Shown: positions 37,601 through 46,100 of the stretch, piece after piece
Layout: each line of letters begins with the position of its first letter
Numbering within the stretch: position 1 is the first letter of the stretch
Virus record (IMG/VR): IMGVR_UViG_3300040815_002799
Coordinates: 1 to 60,030 of that record
From: a virus
Direction: 5' to 3' (one strand)
Length of the DNA stretch: 60,030 bases
Made by a program: the position numbers and the translations under genes
The notes under the pieces: model-generated
Database searches by the model: none
Told to the model about the DNA's origin: nothing
What the model saw: only the letters and a program-made list of their open reading frames with translations

Positions 37601-40600
37601 ATGATACCTTATATGTGAATCTTCCTGAAAACCCACAAAAAGTTTATGTATTTTATGACGGAACATTCTTAAATGATTCGCAATTGAAATCCGCTTCTGA
37701 AAATATCAGATCATGGTATCAAGGTAAAGTAATTGATGATGAATTAGCACCAGATTTTCTTTATGAAGGTGTAATAGGTAACGAAGACAATAACGGTGAA
37801 AATTGGTTGTGGTTTGCATCTTACCCATATCTTGGATCATTATCTGCAGGTACAGTAAATGGTAATCAAATCAAAGCGTTTGGTGTAGATGGTGAATCCG
37901 AAATACATAGTAAATACGATGCCAGGTGGTGTTCTTCTGACGACAATGGAAAATGTGTACCAAAAACTCCATCATTCAACCTGAGTGAAACAGGGGTCAC
38001 TGTAAGTGATATATATAAAAGGGTCACGTTTGGATACCAATTAGAAGGAACTTATGGTGTAAATGATCCTAGATCAAATGGTATTCCATTTACTCCAGAA
38101 TCTGGACAGGAAGATACTTTTGAAACTGTTTATGGTAACTTCGCTGGTGAAGAGACAAATTATATTGTCATAATTGTTACTAATCAGAGTAGTGGAGAAG
38201 TGGGTCTTTACCACGGTTCTACTTCTGATGAGGGAGGAGGTTCTGCTAGAAAAAGTGATTTATATAATCATGGTTTTAGATTAGATGGTCAGGGTTGGCA
38301 AAATGAATTGACGGAACTTTCAGGTATTGGTCAATATTTTGAACCAACAGATAGATTTACACATGATTATGAAACATATTTAAAGGTTTTCGAACAAATA
38401 AAAACAAGTGGTGGTACACCTAATGTATTTGTATATCCAGTCTCTGAAGATAAAAGAGAAGTAGTTCCATTTACACAACATATTGTTGCGGCAGTAGAAG
38501 GTGGTGTAATAACTGACGGTGATTTCGAAACAAAATATGGATCTTCGATTTATAATGTTGGTATAAATAATCTAAGTTTACAGGAATTAACAGAAAATAA
38601 TCCGTATTCGGCACTTTCATTAAATCAGACTTACCTTGATCTAAATATTAGTTATCAGAAAGGTCCAGGACTCAGAAACTTTAACGTATTTGTTGATCCA
38701 AATGTTACAAATTATTCATTAACTAGTATAACTAGTAGTTTGGATAAATTGATTGATCAAGTAGGATATCAAAGTGGATACGGATTTATTTATGGGGGAA
38801 AATGTTATTATATCGATTCCCCAACAAATGCGGTCCCTACTCATGAGCCTACATCTTCAGATATAATTAGTAATATTTGTAGTTATTCAGGTTGTCCGAC
38901 TTGTATCCCACAAGGTTGTTATTCTGGAATTACGACTGGTGTTGAACATTCTTATTATGATTGTTGTAATGGAGTATTAATCACTGGAACGACCGCTGGG
39001 AACAATGTGTGTATCAACACAGCACTTCCTTATAGTGGTGTTGATGTGACAGGTCTGAATCCATGTGTCCCAGATTGTCTTTCAGGTTTTACAGTTACAA
39101 CAGCAATCACAGGAACTTGTGAAAATCCAGGTCAAGGAATTATATCAATTCAGGCAAATGGTGGTCTTCAACCATTTACAATAATACCTCAAGGACCATC
39201 ATATCCTACATTAACAGGATCACAATTATTTGATCAAATAATTATATATGAAAATTTATCACCCGGTGTATATGGATTTACGGTAAATGATTCTAGGGGA
39301 GGATCTACATTTGTGTCATTATCCGTTGATGGATGTGTGACTGTAGAAATTTCACAAGTAACAAATACGACTTGTGGATTAAATAACGGATCCTTTACAG
39401 GCCAAACAAATGGGGCTAACTTACCACTAGTAGCTCAAATCTACAAAGATGGTAATTTATTCAATACTATAGATGTAAGTAATGTTCAATTTGTAGTAAC
39501 AAATTTATCGCCAGCATCTTATGAAATAAGATTATTTGATACTTTTGAAAATTTATTAGCGGAATCTGGAACAATTACGGTAAATGATTCTAATAATATA
39601 ACCTATGACTTGATTCCATCAGGAATTCCACAATGTAACATAACGGGAGGAACTTTAACTGTTAGTAATATTATTGGGGTTCCTCCATTTACCTATTCTT
39701 CATCCAATGGAGATACGGGAACGACAAGTGATACTAGTTTTATATTAAGTGGGTTCAGTCAGGGATCACAAAGTATATCTATAACAGGATCAAATGATTG
39801 TTCTTTATTTAAAAATGTTATCTTTACAGGAATTGGATTGGTAAATCTGGTCAATCCAATTATTTCGAATAATGTTTGTCTAGAATGTGACGGTTCAATA
39901 ACATTCAGAATTACCGGTGGAACTGCTCAATATCAGACAAAATTAGATCAGGGTGACTTTATACAACAAACTGGTCATACAGATGAAAAATTATATTCGT
40001 ATACTGGTATTTGCCCTGGAAATCATACAATTACAATAAAGGATAGTTTAGGGTGTACCTCTAATGGTTACAACTTTACTGTTCAAGATACTGGTGGATT
40101 GAATGGGGTTTCAATTAGTACTACTCAACCTTCTTGTGGTAACCTAGCGAGTTTCGATATTCAAATTAGTGCTGAATTTACACAGAATCAGACATTATTT
40201 AGATTTTTTGGTATATGTAATCAAATCGGTGATAATGTCGGAACAACAGTATTCGATCAAGTATCATTCAATCCACAATATCAAATAAATAATCTTTCAC
40301 CTGGTGAATGGTCAATAACTGCTGGAACTATAAATAACACAACCGATAAGGAGTTTATTTGTCCATATAATGAGTTAATAAATGTTGAAGATATAGGTGC
40401 ACCTTTCCCATTAATACTCGAAGGGACAAATACTAGTTGTGGTCAAAATAACGGTTCGATTGTAGTTAGATTATTTAATAATTTATTCGAATTATTAAAT
40501 GGATTGATAGCGGTCCCAGTAGATTATTTTATTTACGATGAAGCGGGTAATATTATATATCAAAAAATTAATACAGGTGATGCTCAAATAACCGTAAATA

Positions 40601-43176
40601 ATTTATCATCAGGAAATTACCAAGTAAAAGTAGTTGATAATCATTCATGTGAAAAAATTGATTATATAGACATTACTAGTTCAGGTGGTGTTGCATTTAC
40701 ACTAGAGACGACAAATACAGTAAATGGTAATGATGGTACTGTAGTTGCTGTTATTACTAGTGGTCAACCCCCATTTAGTTATCTTTGGAGTGATGAATCT
40801 ACGGGTAGTGCATTGTATAATAGAAACAGAGGTGATTATTCACTTACGATTACAGATTCTAACGGATGTTCTTTAACTAGACAGACATTCTTGGAAGGGA
40901 CTACACTAATTACTTCATCGAATTCTATTTCAATATGTTCAAACATATTCAGTGTCACTTCATCTACGAAGAGATCAATAAAAGATATGTACGATGAAGG
41001 ATTCATTGATGTCACTTATGGTGATACTGGATGTACATTGACTCAGGCACAATTTACTTGTATTATAGAAATTAGTGGTCCGGTATCGATAACTGAACAA
41101 GTAACATTTTATAATAGTACAGATTTAAATGATTATCCTTCAGATAATACATGGGTATCAAATATTTCACTTCTATTAGATAATATAGATGAAATCAAAG
41201 ATTATAACATTGATCTAGTATCTAATTTAATAACAATAAACTCAAGTTGTGATGGTGATGAAGATCCTCTAAGAGGTGCTAGTTTATCGTTAGATTTGAA
41301 AATTGATTATGATACAGAATGTGAATCTGTGGCGGATATGGTACCAATCGAAATTACTCCAAATGTTACAAATACTATGACACCAACCCATACTGTAACA
41401 CCGACAGCTACAAAATTACCATTAGTGAAAGCAGTATTGGCTCAAAATTGTTGTTCAGATGAAATAATAGGTCTAAGAGTTGAATCAAACTTATTACTTG
41501 GTGATGTCGTACTTTATCAATCCAATTGTTATGAATTAATTAATAATACACAAAATGATTCATTACCATTTGTTTCGAGTGTTATTTATACATCATGTAC
41601 TCAATGTTCAGTTGTAACAACTCAGTGTGTTACACCAACAAATACTTCAACACCTTCTAATACACCTACCTTTACTGTTACACAATCGAATACACCGACG
41701 AATACTGGTTCACCTACATTGACACCAACAAATACATTGACTTATACACCTACCTTTACTGAAACACCAACATATACACCAACTAATACTCCAACAATTA
41801 CTAATACCATAACTTCAACAATTAATAGTACACCAACATTTACACCTACAAATACTGAAACACCAACATTGACGCCGACTAATTCAGTTACACCAACTAA
41901 CACGCCAACCTATACTAGTACACCTAATGATACACCATCAGTAACAACTACACCGACTAATACTCCTACAGAAACCACTACCCAAACTCCAACAATTACC
42001 GAAACAAATCAGACGACACCAACAGTCACACCTACTAATACAAATACACCAACGTTGACATTGACTAATACATTGACGCCGACTAATACTATTACTAATA
42101 CTGAGACGTTGACTGTCACGCCAACTAACACAAATACTAATACACCAACGAATACAATAACACAAAGTTTAAGTCAAACATTGACATCAACGCCGACTCT
42201 AACACCGACATTTACTATGACACCAACTGAAACCTGGCCGTTAGAGACACCAGAACCAACGGCAACATATACTCCATCTAATACTATTTCACCCACTATG
42301 ACACCTTCATTCACAAGTACGCCGACATTCACTCCAACTATCACACAAACATTAGAATATGTTGGTATCATTCTAGAGGATGGATGTTGTGACCATGGAA
42401 ATGAAAACATCTTAGTCAATATTCCGGCTGGATTGATTGTAGGAAACGATGCAATATTTATTAGTGGTTCTTGTAGAACAATTGTGAATATATCAGATGC
42501 TCCGTACACTGGTTACGAATACATAAACCCATTAGTTTCTGACTTGTATGATACTTGTACTGATTGTAATAGTGATCATACTTGTCCGACTCCGACTCCA
42601 ACTAATACTCCGACATTCACAGTCACACCTACAATTACTATGACAAATACTATTACAAATACAAATACAATAACAGAAACACCGACACACACACCAACAG
42701 AAACATATGAGTTTAATAGTCCGACACCAACACCAACAACAACGATCACACCTACCTTAACTAGAACCAACCCAATTGTCCAACCTACTCCCTTCCCTAC
42801 TCAATCACCAAACGTTGATTTAGATATTTCTGAACTTGTAGGGGGTCTTGTAAACGTATTAGATGAGAATTTGATTGGTGGTGGTGGTACATATGATGGA
42901 ACATCAGATTTCTGGCCATATTCTAATTCTAATCCGTTCTTGGTGTATATACCCTCAAATTTAACACAGACTAACAATATTTTCGAAAAAGATGGTTGGT
43001 ATTTTGAATTACAAATTGCACCATTTAACCTTAGAAATGTACCACCAGAAGTAGAAAATATTATAAATAACTTAGAATATAATACTGGACAGTCTATATC
43101 GACAAACAATCGGATACTGGATGGTGAAACTTATATTGTGTTGACTCACTTCATTGGTAGGAGAAGTTCAGATTAA
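31648..43176 (+). CDS. 3842-residue modular fibre or adhesin: Thr/Pro stalks, six-Cys modules, VWA domain, SprB-like repeats
   Basis: Largest gene in the window. Order: N-terminal beta-rich head of about 165 residues without signal peptide; Thr/Pro stalks alternating with modules of the CC ... C-aromatic ... CxxC ... C type; a VWA-like domain around residues 550-910; a classical VWA domain at about 1334-1538 with MIDAS D1346-x-S-x-S and TDG at 1451-1453; more six-Cys modules; a second copy of the first VWA-like domain at about 1975-2360; SprB-like repeats at about 2480-3083; the longest Thr/Pro stalk at about 3328-3567; a last Cys module; and a non-repetitive C-terminus (about 3718-3842). It lies right after the gpI-like tail gene and opens the surface-protein block. 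Probably a long tail fibre or adhesin. Folding in the cytoplasm is inferred from the missing signal peptide. Confidence 0.75.
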   Translation: MADTGKIRFSFLYSDVGFNNPSALIGTNTGTANSDSLGGAQVDDTIVIGNVTHSIPIGSTIDGIEIFTTLGLGGIQNGIIYTRLALGINNPPTNLIHLEAVRDPVTEITIGGPTDTLGLTGLTTQNVSSLKLRYLVTSNTGTSNLNITGSTTSGSELPSIKIYYTLPSTPTPTITETPDKTPAVTATPATTQTPAKTSTPSVTPNETATPTPTADYWTVISCCDDSEGNRPLYRIAKSSWFQPASGTYQITNDSVIPDGCYTFTIALPVNPIYLGNSEFDGSAIGPISLGCLDPGLCACPTPTPTPTFTQTPAITSTNTVTPSVSKSSEPPFATPTPTESRNYDPSTIERSLFYFRTNACDATISDPILKISGTSDDARFILGKVVTFIDNLGHNFSATILGITRPHDDAYFVQTVHKTCLEAREFIDYYDDDISNMSFRVNPCGIVEVKETLLNITLSNTNPLYPFTHFDIGDSGSCYSFNSFYNPTGDTTGSTVVNKFNSCSECKRVQPTPTPTHTSTPTLTPTFTVTQTLTKTPAVTPTMTPTEQRTTYVAVNCCNESIDINVSAPVNTKKIFVFYDGTIQDKNKLKQASNQVREWYQSYIDKYQWQTGNLYETVIGNESSDANGENWLWWSVYPYLGSLSGGTLQDGTKINEFREVISGSTFIEGSCDSTKSTFRCAPFKTQVNDFDIIHQRINRGQDLEGGTGNTVSNGVPFSHLDLNQSLNSGIGIFDGGETNYLVITFIEESDGEIGMYHGQSSREELTTEPFVLQGNGWDINNNLEPSTRFKYDYDSYLEVWNDIVNKLSGDVSNVIYSVADDQESNFSFQLHNVAAIEGRTITSEEFKLKYGDDINDVGPQNLNFESLTDTNVYNELGNTGPFVNIIKPEQQVGGPGLRNFGFYTDPTLTGWGQSTFITTVGNKVDYLDRDGFIYLGTCYKFQRQSAVTPIVTINEDDIIFNVCENGECIPKLCPSPTPSPSKTIGFTPTNTPTFTVTPTNSSTPQSTPRVTGTPLLTPPSKLLPPTHVRFRGCDFTLPSYYYPYAEWLANGSPQYIFLPGGNGYTFSNGSAVNITFPPKCMQLINTNVISGSGMYPVPDESFIRCIDCENWVADNAPTPTTTPTQTPTPSYKWITFGRCCDDVLFRFPVIQSELISLFPNSGFYYDGDCYYWKNSIDGLPGTVINYPVNDLSGSGSNPFCDSSTCSTYAPCPTSTPTPTPTLTVTVTNTSTPPVSYYKINPRSCCEQKYEFPNGLFISDTVPEGYVFVYEGSEYPSLSGKCFEAIYDPNVNPTEYVLISETETRERCEQCDEIRGESCPTPTPTPTQTITATPDICADQDIVILIDQSGSIGSQSNFDFLTDGVIEIANSLETRMDAGEVQLAAYKWSSCSIDKIELLSDLTSNHTDFVNAVDGTSWDLGFTYASKPLELAYNLLSGSTNTNARKNIILITDGVLSDFDTIPSCTELDDPIYTTSQLASLLKIGQYGNGEEVKIYTVNVINGSNSQLNSLSSGDDYQFYASSFVDFENVTSNLLVDRVCNIKPDFGDTSYWRADSCCSSKTIVVAYSGSPNSNDGFIFNGECYVISGLLSSDSVPDHTILSTDIISNACSNTELCSCGRVLYFQLENCCDPSDVITIGYTNGSPVLNSGIEYDKKCYKYDGRPGFIDDSVVILDSTVLDVCNTNGCICPSPTPTHTETPTQTVTPTHTITPTFTITNTQTITETPTYTPTNTDTPSITPTFTPTHTITNTLTPTPTLTRPTNFVIYELSGVCESTTLILFVSDNVQVGNFIEYSGKCYSVLGYSTDIPTDTLNVDNNEIYFTENQCTSKYSCVTPTPTPTNTVTQTPTIDNTPDVTPTQTQTLTATKPTVVATIQSCCSGGTTYQISVVQGSTIGQSLLYSGSCFNIISLPEGPTTGLVYYDLPYSDCTSCANANGVCPTNTPTKTPEVTLTPTFTPNLSPAVTSTPTQTKPIDAWLAKNCCDGNDTLYVNLPENPQKVYVFYDGTFLNDSQLKSASENIRSWYQGKVIDDELAPDFLYEGVIGNEDNNGENWLWFASYPYLGSLSAGTVNGNQIKAFGVDGESEIHSKYDARWCSSDDNGKCVPKTPSFNLSETGVTVSDIYKRVTFGYQLEGTYGVNDPRSNGIPFTPESGQEDTFETVYGNFAGEETNYIVIIVTNQSSGEVGLYHGSTSDEGGGSARKSDLYNHGFRLDGQGWQNELTELSGIGQYFEPTDRFTHDYETYLKVFEQIKTSGGTPNVFVYPVSEDKREVVPFTQHIVAAVEGGVITDGDFETKYGSSIYNVGINNLSLQELTENNPYSALSLNQTYLDLNISYQKGPGLRNFNVFVDPNVTNYSLTSITSSLDKLIDQVGYQSGYGFIYGGKCYYIDSPTNAVPTHEPTSSDIISNICSYSGCPTCIPQGCYSGITTGVEHSYYDCCNGVLITGTTAGNNVCINTALPYSGVDVTGLNPCVPDCLSGFTVTTAITGTCENPGQGIISIQANGGLQPFTIIPQGPSYPTLTGSQLFDQIIIYENLSPGVYGFTVNDSRGGSTFVSLSVDGCVTVEISQVTNTTCGLNNGSFTGQTNGANLPLVAQIYKDGNLFNTIDVSNVQFVVTNLSPASYEIRLFDTFENLLAESGTITVNDSNNITYDLIPSGIPQCNITGGTLTVSNIIGVPPFTYSSSNGDTGTTSDTSFILSGFSQGSQSISITGSNDCSLFKNVIFTGIGLVNLVNPIISNNVCLECDGSITFRITGGTAQYQTKLDQGDFIQQTGHTDEKLYSYTGICPGNHTITIKDSLGCTSNGYNFTVQDTGGLNGVSISTTQPSCGNLASFDIQISAEFTQNQTLFRFFGICNQIGDNVGTTVFDQVSFNPQYQINNLSPGEWSITAGTINNTTDKEFICPYNELINVEDIGAPFPLILEGTNTSCGQNNGSIVVRLFNNLFELLNGLIAVPVDYFIYDEAGNIIYQKINTGDAQITVNNLSSGNYQVKVVDNHSCEKIDYIDITSSGGVAFTLETTNTVNGNDGTVVAVITSGQPPFSYLWSDESTGSALYNRNRGDYSLTITDSNGCSLTRQTFLEGTTLITSSNSISICSNIFSVTSSTKRSIKDMYDEGFIDVTYGDTGCTLTQAQFTCIIEISGPVSITEQVTFYNSTDLNDYPSDNTWVSNISLLLDNIDEIKDYNIDLVSNLITINSSCDGDEDPLRGASLSLDLKIDYDTECESVADMVPIEITPNVTNTMTPTHTVTPTATKLPLVKAVLAQNCCSDEIIGLRVESNLLLGDVVLYQSNCYELINNTQNDSLPFVSSVIYTSCTQCSVVTTQCVTPTNTSTPSNTPTFTVTQSNTPTNTGSPTLTPTNTLTYTPTFTETPTYTPTNTPTITNTITSTINSTPTFTPTNTETPTLTPTNSVTPTNTPTYTSTPNDTPSVTTTPTNTPTETTTQTPTITETNQTTPTVTPTNTNTPTLTLTNTLTPTNTITNTETLTVTPTNTNTNTPTNTITQSLSQTLTSTPTLTPTFTMTPTETWPLETPEPTATYTPSNTISPTMTPSFTSTPTFTPTITQTLEYVGIILEDGCCDHGNENILVNIPAGLIVGNDAIFISGSCRTIVNISDAPYTGYEYINPLVSDLYDTCTDCNSDHTCPTPTPTNTPTFTVTPTITMTNTITNTNTITETPTHTPTETYEFNSPTPTPTTTITPTLTRTNPIVQPTPFPTQSPNVDLDISELVGGLVNVLDENLIGGGGTYDGTSDFWPYSNSNPFLVYIPSNLTQTNNIFEKDGWYFELQIAPFNLRNVPPEVENIINNLEYNTGQSISTNNRILDGETYIVLTHFIGRRSSD
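33299..34380 (+). other. VWA-like domain, first copy in the 3842-residue protein
   Basis: About 360 residues starting at a CC module and opening with a hydrophobic strand and acidic turn (KIFVFYDGT), followed by a helix ending in VREWY and the conserved block NGENWLW...YPYLGSLS. Later come NYLVITF with DGEIGMYHG and a final GPGLRNF. The same order recurs at 37567-38720. The strand-DGT-helix opening and a second strand followed by D-G suggest a VWA/Rossmann-like fold in which the MIDAS serines are not conserved. Fold assignment is inference; the duplication is directly visible. Confidence 0.6.
35602..35625 (+). repeat. Hexanucleotide repeat in a Thr/Pro linker
   Basis: CCTACC is repeated three times and followed by CCTACA, encoding alternating Pro-Thr. 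It is the most regular microsatellite I noticed in the linkers, lying just before the VWA domain. A unit change would keep the frame and alter stalk length by two residues. Confidence 0.85.
35647..36260 (+). other. VWA domain with an intact MIDAS-type motif
   Basis: The segment opens with DIVILIDQSGSIG, the classical VWA strand and DxSxS metal-site motif (D1346, S1348, S1350). It then has LAAYKWSS, a helix, NIILITDGVLSDF with Asp1452, and a final strand and helix. VWA domains bind protein ligands through a divalent metal. Order, spacing and length (about 200 residues) fit the family. Confidence 0.88.
37567..38720 (+). other. VWA-like domain, second copy in the 3842-residue protein
   Basis: Homologous to 33299-34380: opens KVYVFYDGT after a CC module, followed by a helix ending in IRSWYQ, NGENWLWFASYPYLGSLS, NYIVIIVTNQSSGEVGLYHG, and GPGLRNF. 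The two copies are clearly diverged at residue level, so the duplication is not recent. Confidence 0.6.
39080..40900 (+). other. Block of SprB-like repeats
   Basis: About 600 residues (about 2480-3083) in roughly seven units. The typical unit pattern is CGxNNGS-I, an 'xGxxPFxY-x-W' segment, a 'NLSxGxYxxxVxDxxGC' segment. Clear examples are TTCGLNNGS, TSCGQNNGSIVV, GQPPFSYLWSDEST, LSPGVYGFTVNDS and DYSLTITDSNGCS. This matches the SprB repeat family known from Bacteroidota surface adhesins, including the gliding adhesin of Flavobacterium. Units are beta-sandwiches of about 80-90 residues. Confidence 0.75.
41630..42350 (+). repeat. Longest Thr/Pro-rich stalk in the 3842-residue protein
   Basis: About 240 residues composed almost only of Thr, Pro, Asn, Ser and Glu, in units such as TPTNTPT, TETPTYTPTNTP and TLTPTNT. 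Third-base choice varies between units (ACA, ACT, ACG, ACC; CCA, CCT, CCG), so the repetition is kept at protein level and is not a fresh DNA expansion. Confidence 0.9.
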
Positions 43177-43180
43177 AAGG

Positions 43181-43188
43181 TATTTATC
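43181..43188 (+). promoter_or_regulatory. TATTTATC motif 3 bases before the two-metzincin gene
   Basis: TATTTATC followed by AAT and ATG at 43192, in a 15-base gap after the giant fibre gene. One base off the TATTTATA motif, same spacing class. Confidence 0.4.
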
Positions 43189-43191
43189 AAT

Positions 43192-46100
43192 ATGAGTGTA
43201 TTTGGAAATAACCGTAACACAGTTTTTTTATCTGGTGTATCTACAGGATTTGTTTATAAATTTTTTGGATTAAATTACATATATCCTGGGTCAGACATTA
43301 TCACCCGTGATAGTGATATAATTGGAAAAGTTGGTCAATATTTAAGAGGGGACTTTTACATTAGTGGTTTTCCAGGTTCAATGTGGATTCGAGGATCAGA
43401 CGCATATTCTGAACCAATATTAGATGGGACAGAAAAAGTAGTTCTAGGTGAAACCTTGTTTAAAATTATATCAAAGGATGAATATGAGGAGAATGAATGG
43501 AATCAGTGGTCTTATTATTTTTCGATTGCTAGAGTTGGTAGGAGTGAAGATCCGTATAATAATATAATAAACCATAAAATTGATTATGTCACAGAATCTT
43601 TTGTATTAGATAGTATAAAAAAATTCGATCAGCCTAGAGTTATAAATCACTTGATAGATATTGACAAAGTAGTTGTTGAAAGGTTCACGGATCCTGATGA
43701 GTGTATCGCAAAATTTGTAGAAATCGGTGAGATAGTAAAAGAAAAATTTAATAATTCTTATACTGGATATTCCTATAATTATCAAATTAGATTACACACC
43801 GATGACGCCATATTAAATAATGGAGATGATCAGAATCAATATATATTAGATGGTACTGGAAACTTCCCATTGAATTTACATCCAATGGTTAGATCTAGGG
43901 AATACTATAAACCGACGGGAGGACTATTCAATTCAACGGGTGCTCATTATCAAACTCTAGTAACCCACTTTTTCGATTTTTATTTTGGTTTTGGAAATGA
44001 ATTTGCCCCATGGAGTGTTTTAGATATTGTTGGTAGTAAAGATAATGATCCTGAAATTGATATACTTGAAGAATTTTATGCTAATGTTATTATTCATGAA
44101 TTAGGACACAGTTTAGGTCTAGATCATAGCTTTACAAATATACAAGGAGGGTGGGATGATATAAATCCAACTTTGGTGCAAGATGGTATAGATAATTTAA
44201 GAAGAACGATAGGTAATAATAATTTTAAAAAACCTACATTCAAAAATGGTAATTTATTCCTAGCATATTCCGGGGAAAGTATAGGGAAATCCGCAATAAT
44301 GTCTTATAGTATTGACCCTGCACCTGGGTTTTCATGTCCTTATAATGTGAATAACTTATTGGATACTAACTATGATATTTTCTCTGGATCTAGTCTACAC
44401 CGAGATTGGCCATATAATCTACAAAAAATGGGTACAATTTTCTTGAATGCTGGACGGTCCCAAAATCACGAATATATAAGAGAAATAGACGGGGCAGGTC
44501 TTTTAGTATATTCAGGAATGAATTTAAATATCTTTAACTATATAGATGATTCTGAATTTTCTGAGGGTGAAATCACAGGATTAACATTAAATTTTACAGG
44601 GTTGACTGGTCTTGATTCTAAACTTAGACCTTCTATTGATAGGGACTATAATTTTGATCCAAATGATAATATATGGACTGATAGAATGACTTATAAAATT
44701 CAAATCTATAATGATGATATAAGTTCAGGGATTACGGTTTATGAAAAAACAACACCAGTATCACCATCACCTCCAGAACTTACAGGTATAACTCAAACAA
44801 TAAGTGTTGATATTACAGGTACAACATTGAGTGAAATTCTAAATAATATTATTGATTATACACAACTGTCAACAAATGGTATAAGAATAGAATATTTGTC
44901 TGGAATTTATGAAATTCAGCAAAATGAATTTATAGGTACAGGGGCTAATGTATTATTAGAGATTCAAGATTTAAATCTAGAAATATTAACTACTGGAGGT
45001 ACAGTAACTAGAAAGGGAAGAAAATATAATAATATTTGGACAGGTGATACAAAAGTACAAAGAGTGGGTATTGAGATTCCGACAAATACAGGGTTCACTT
45101 CATATGAAGTTAAAGGTACGGAATTCGCTTTAAAAACATGGGATAACTTCTTCCAAATAAATAAAGTTGATAGATCTTTTAATGATATCCTATATTCTAT
45201 TTATGAATTTGATGATGAAGTCAGACTAGTAATCACAAATCTAAAAACAGATGAAATCACAGACAGAGATGTGTCATTTTTCAAATTAGACGGTTATTAC
45301 ATACAAGATTTTACAACATATTATAATTCAGACTCCGATATTAATATAGTTTTACTTTATAATCTGACAACTTCTGCTCAAGACTCACATTTTGTAATTA
45401 AGTATAAAGTTTTTGATTATAAAGAAGGGCAAATTTCGAGATTTCCCGAAAAAACAGTAACAGTAATTAATGACAGTAATATTGATATAAATGCAGATCT
45501 AAGAACAATTGATTATAATAAAAATAATGAAGTAGTTTGTGGAGTCGGATTTTTTGGGGCATTTTTTATTAGTATTAATATATCTGGACTTGATAGTGAA
45601 GTTATAAGGTATAGTGAAAATGACACTAATGTAGAACTTGTACCAATTGCGATTTCTAAAGGAGGTAATAGGTATAGAAGATTCACTTTAGGTGATAGAG
45701 AATTTTATTATCATTTCGATCAAAAAAATAAATATAGAGCACCGGCTTTAGGTCTAAATTATTTTAGGGCGGCAACCACATTCACTCAAAGTGATGGTAA
45801 TGCTTTTTCTCTTTATTTATCAGATATTTTACAAAACCTCTATGATCCAGAAGATTATGATATAGTTTATGGTCCAACTTTTTCGATAATGGATCTATTC
45901 CTTTACATTTGGCCTGAAGATAATTTTGTTACTATAAATCTTATATTTTCTAATGGTGATATACTTAAAATTGATGGAAATCGACCCGATAAATTTAGTT
46001 TAGACCCGGTCAATTATTCTATTGTTAGGAATTACAATGATAAATTAAGGGGTTTAGATCCAAGATACGGAGGGATTCCGGTCAACACAAAAAAGTGGAC

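Noticed and set aside
41630-42350. CRISPR-like or DNA tandem repeat array
   Set aside because: Units are short, irregular and in frame, codons vary between units, and there are no conserved direct repeats with unique spacers. It is coding Thr/Pro sequence.
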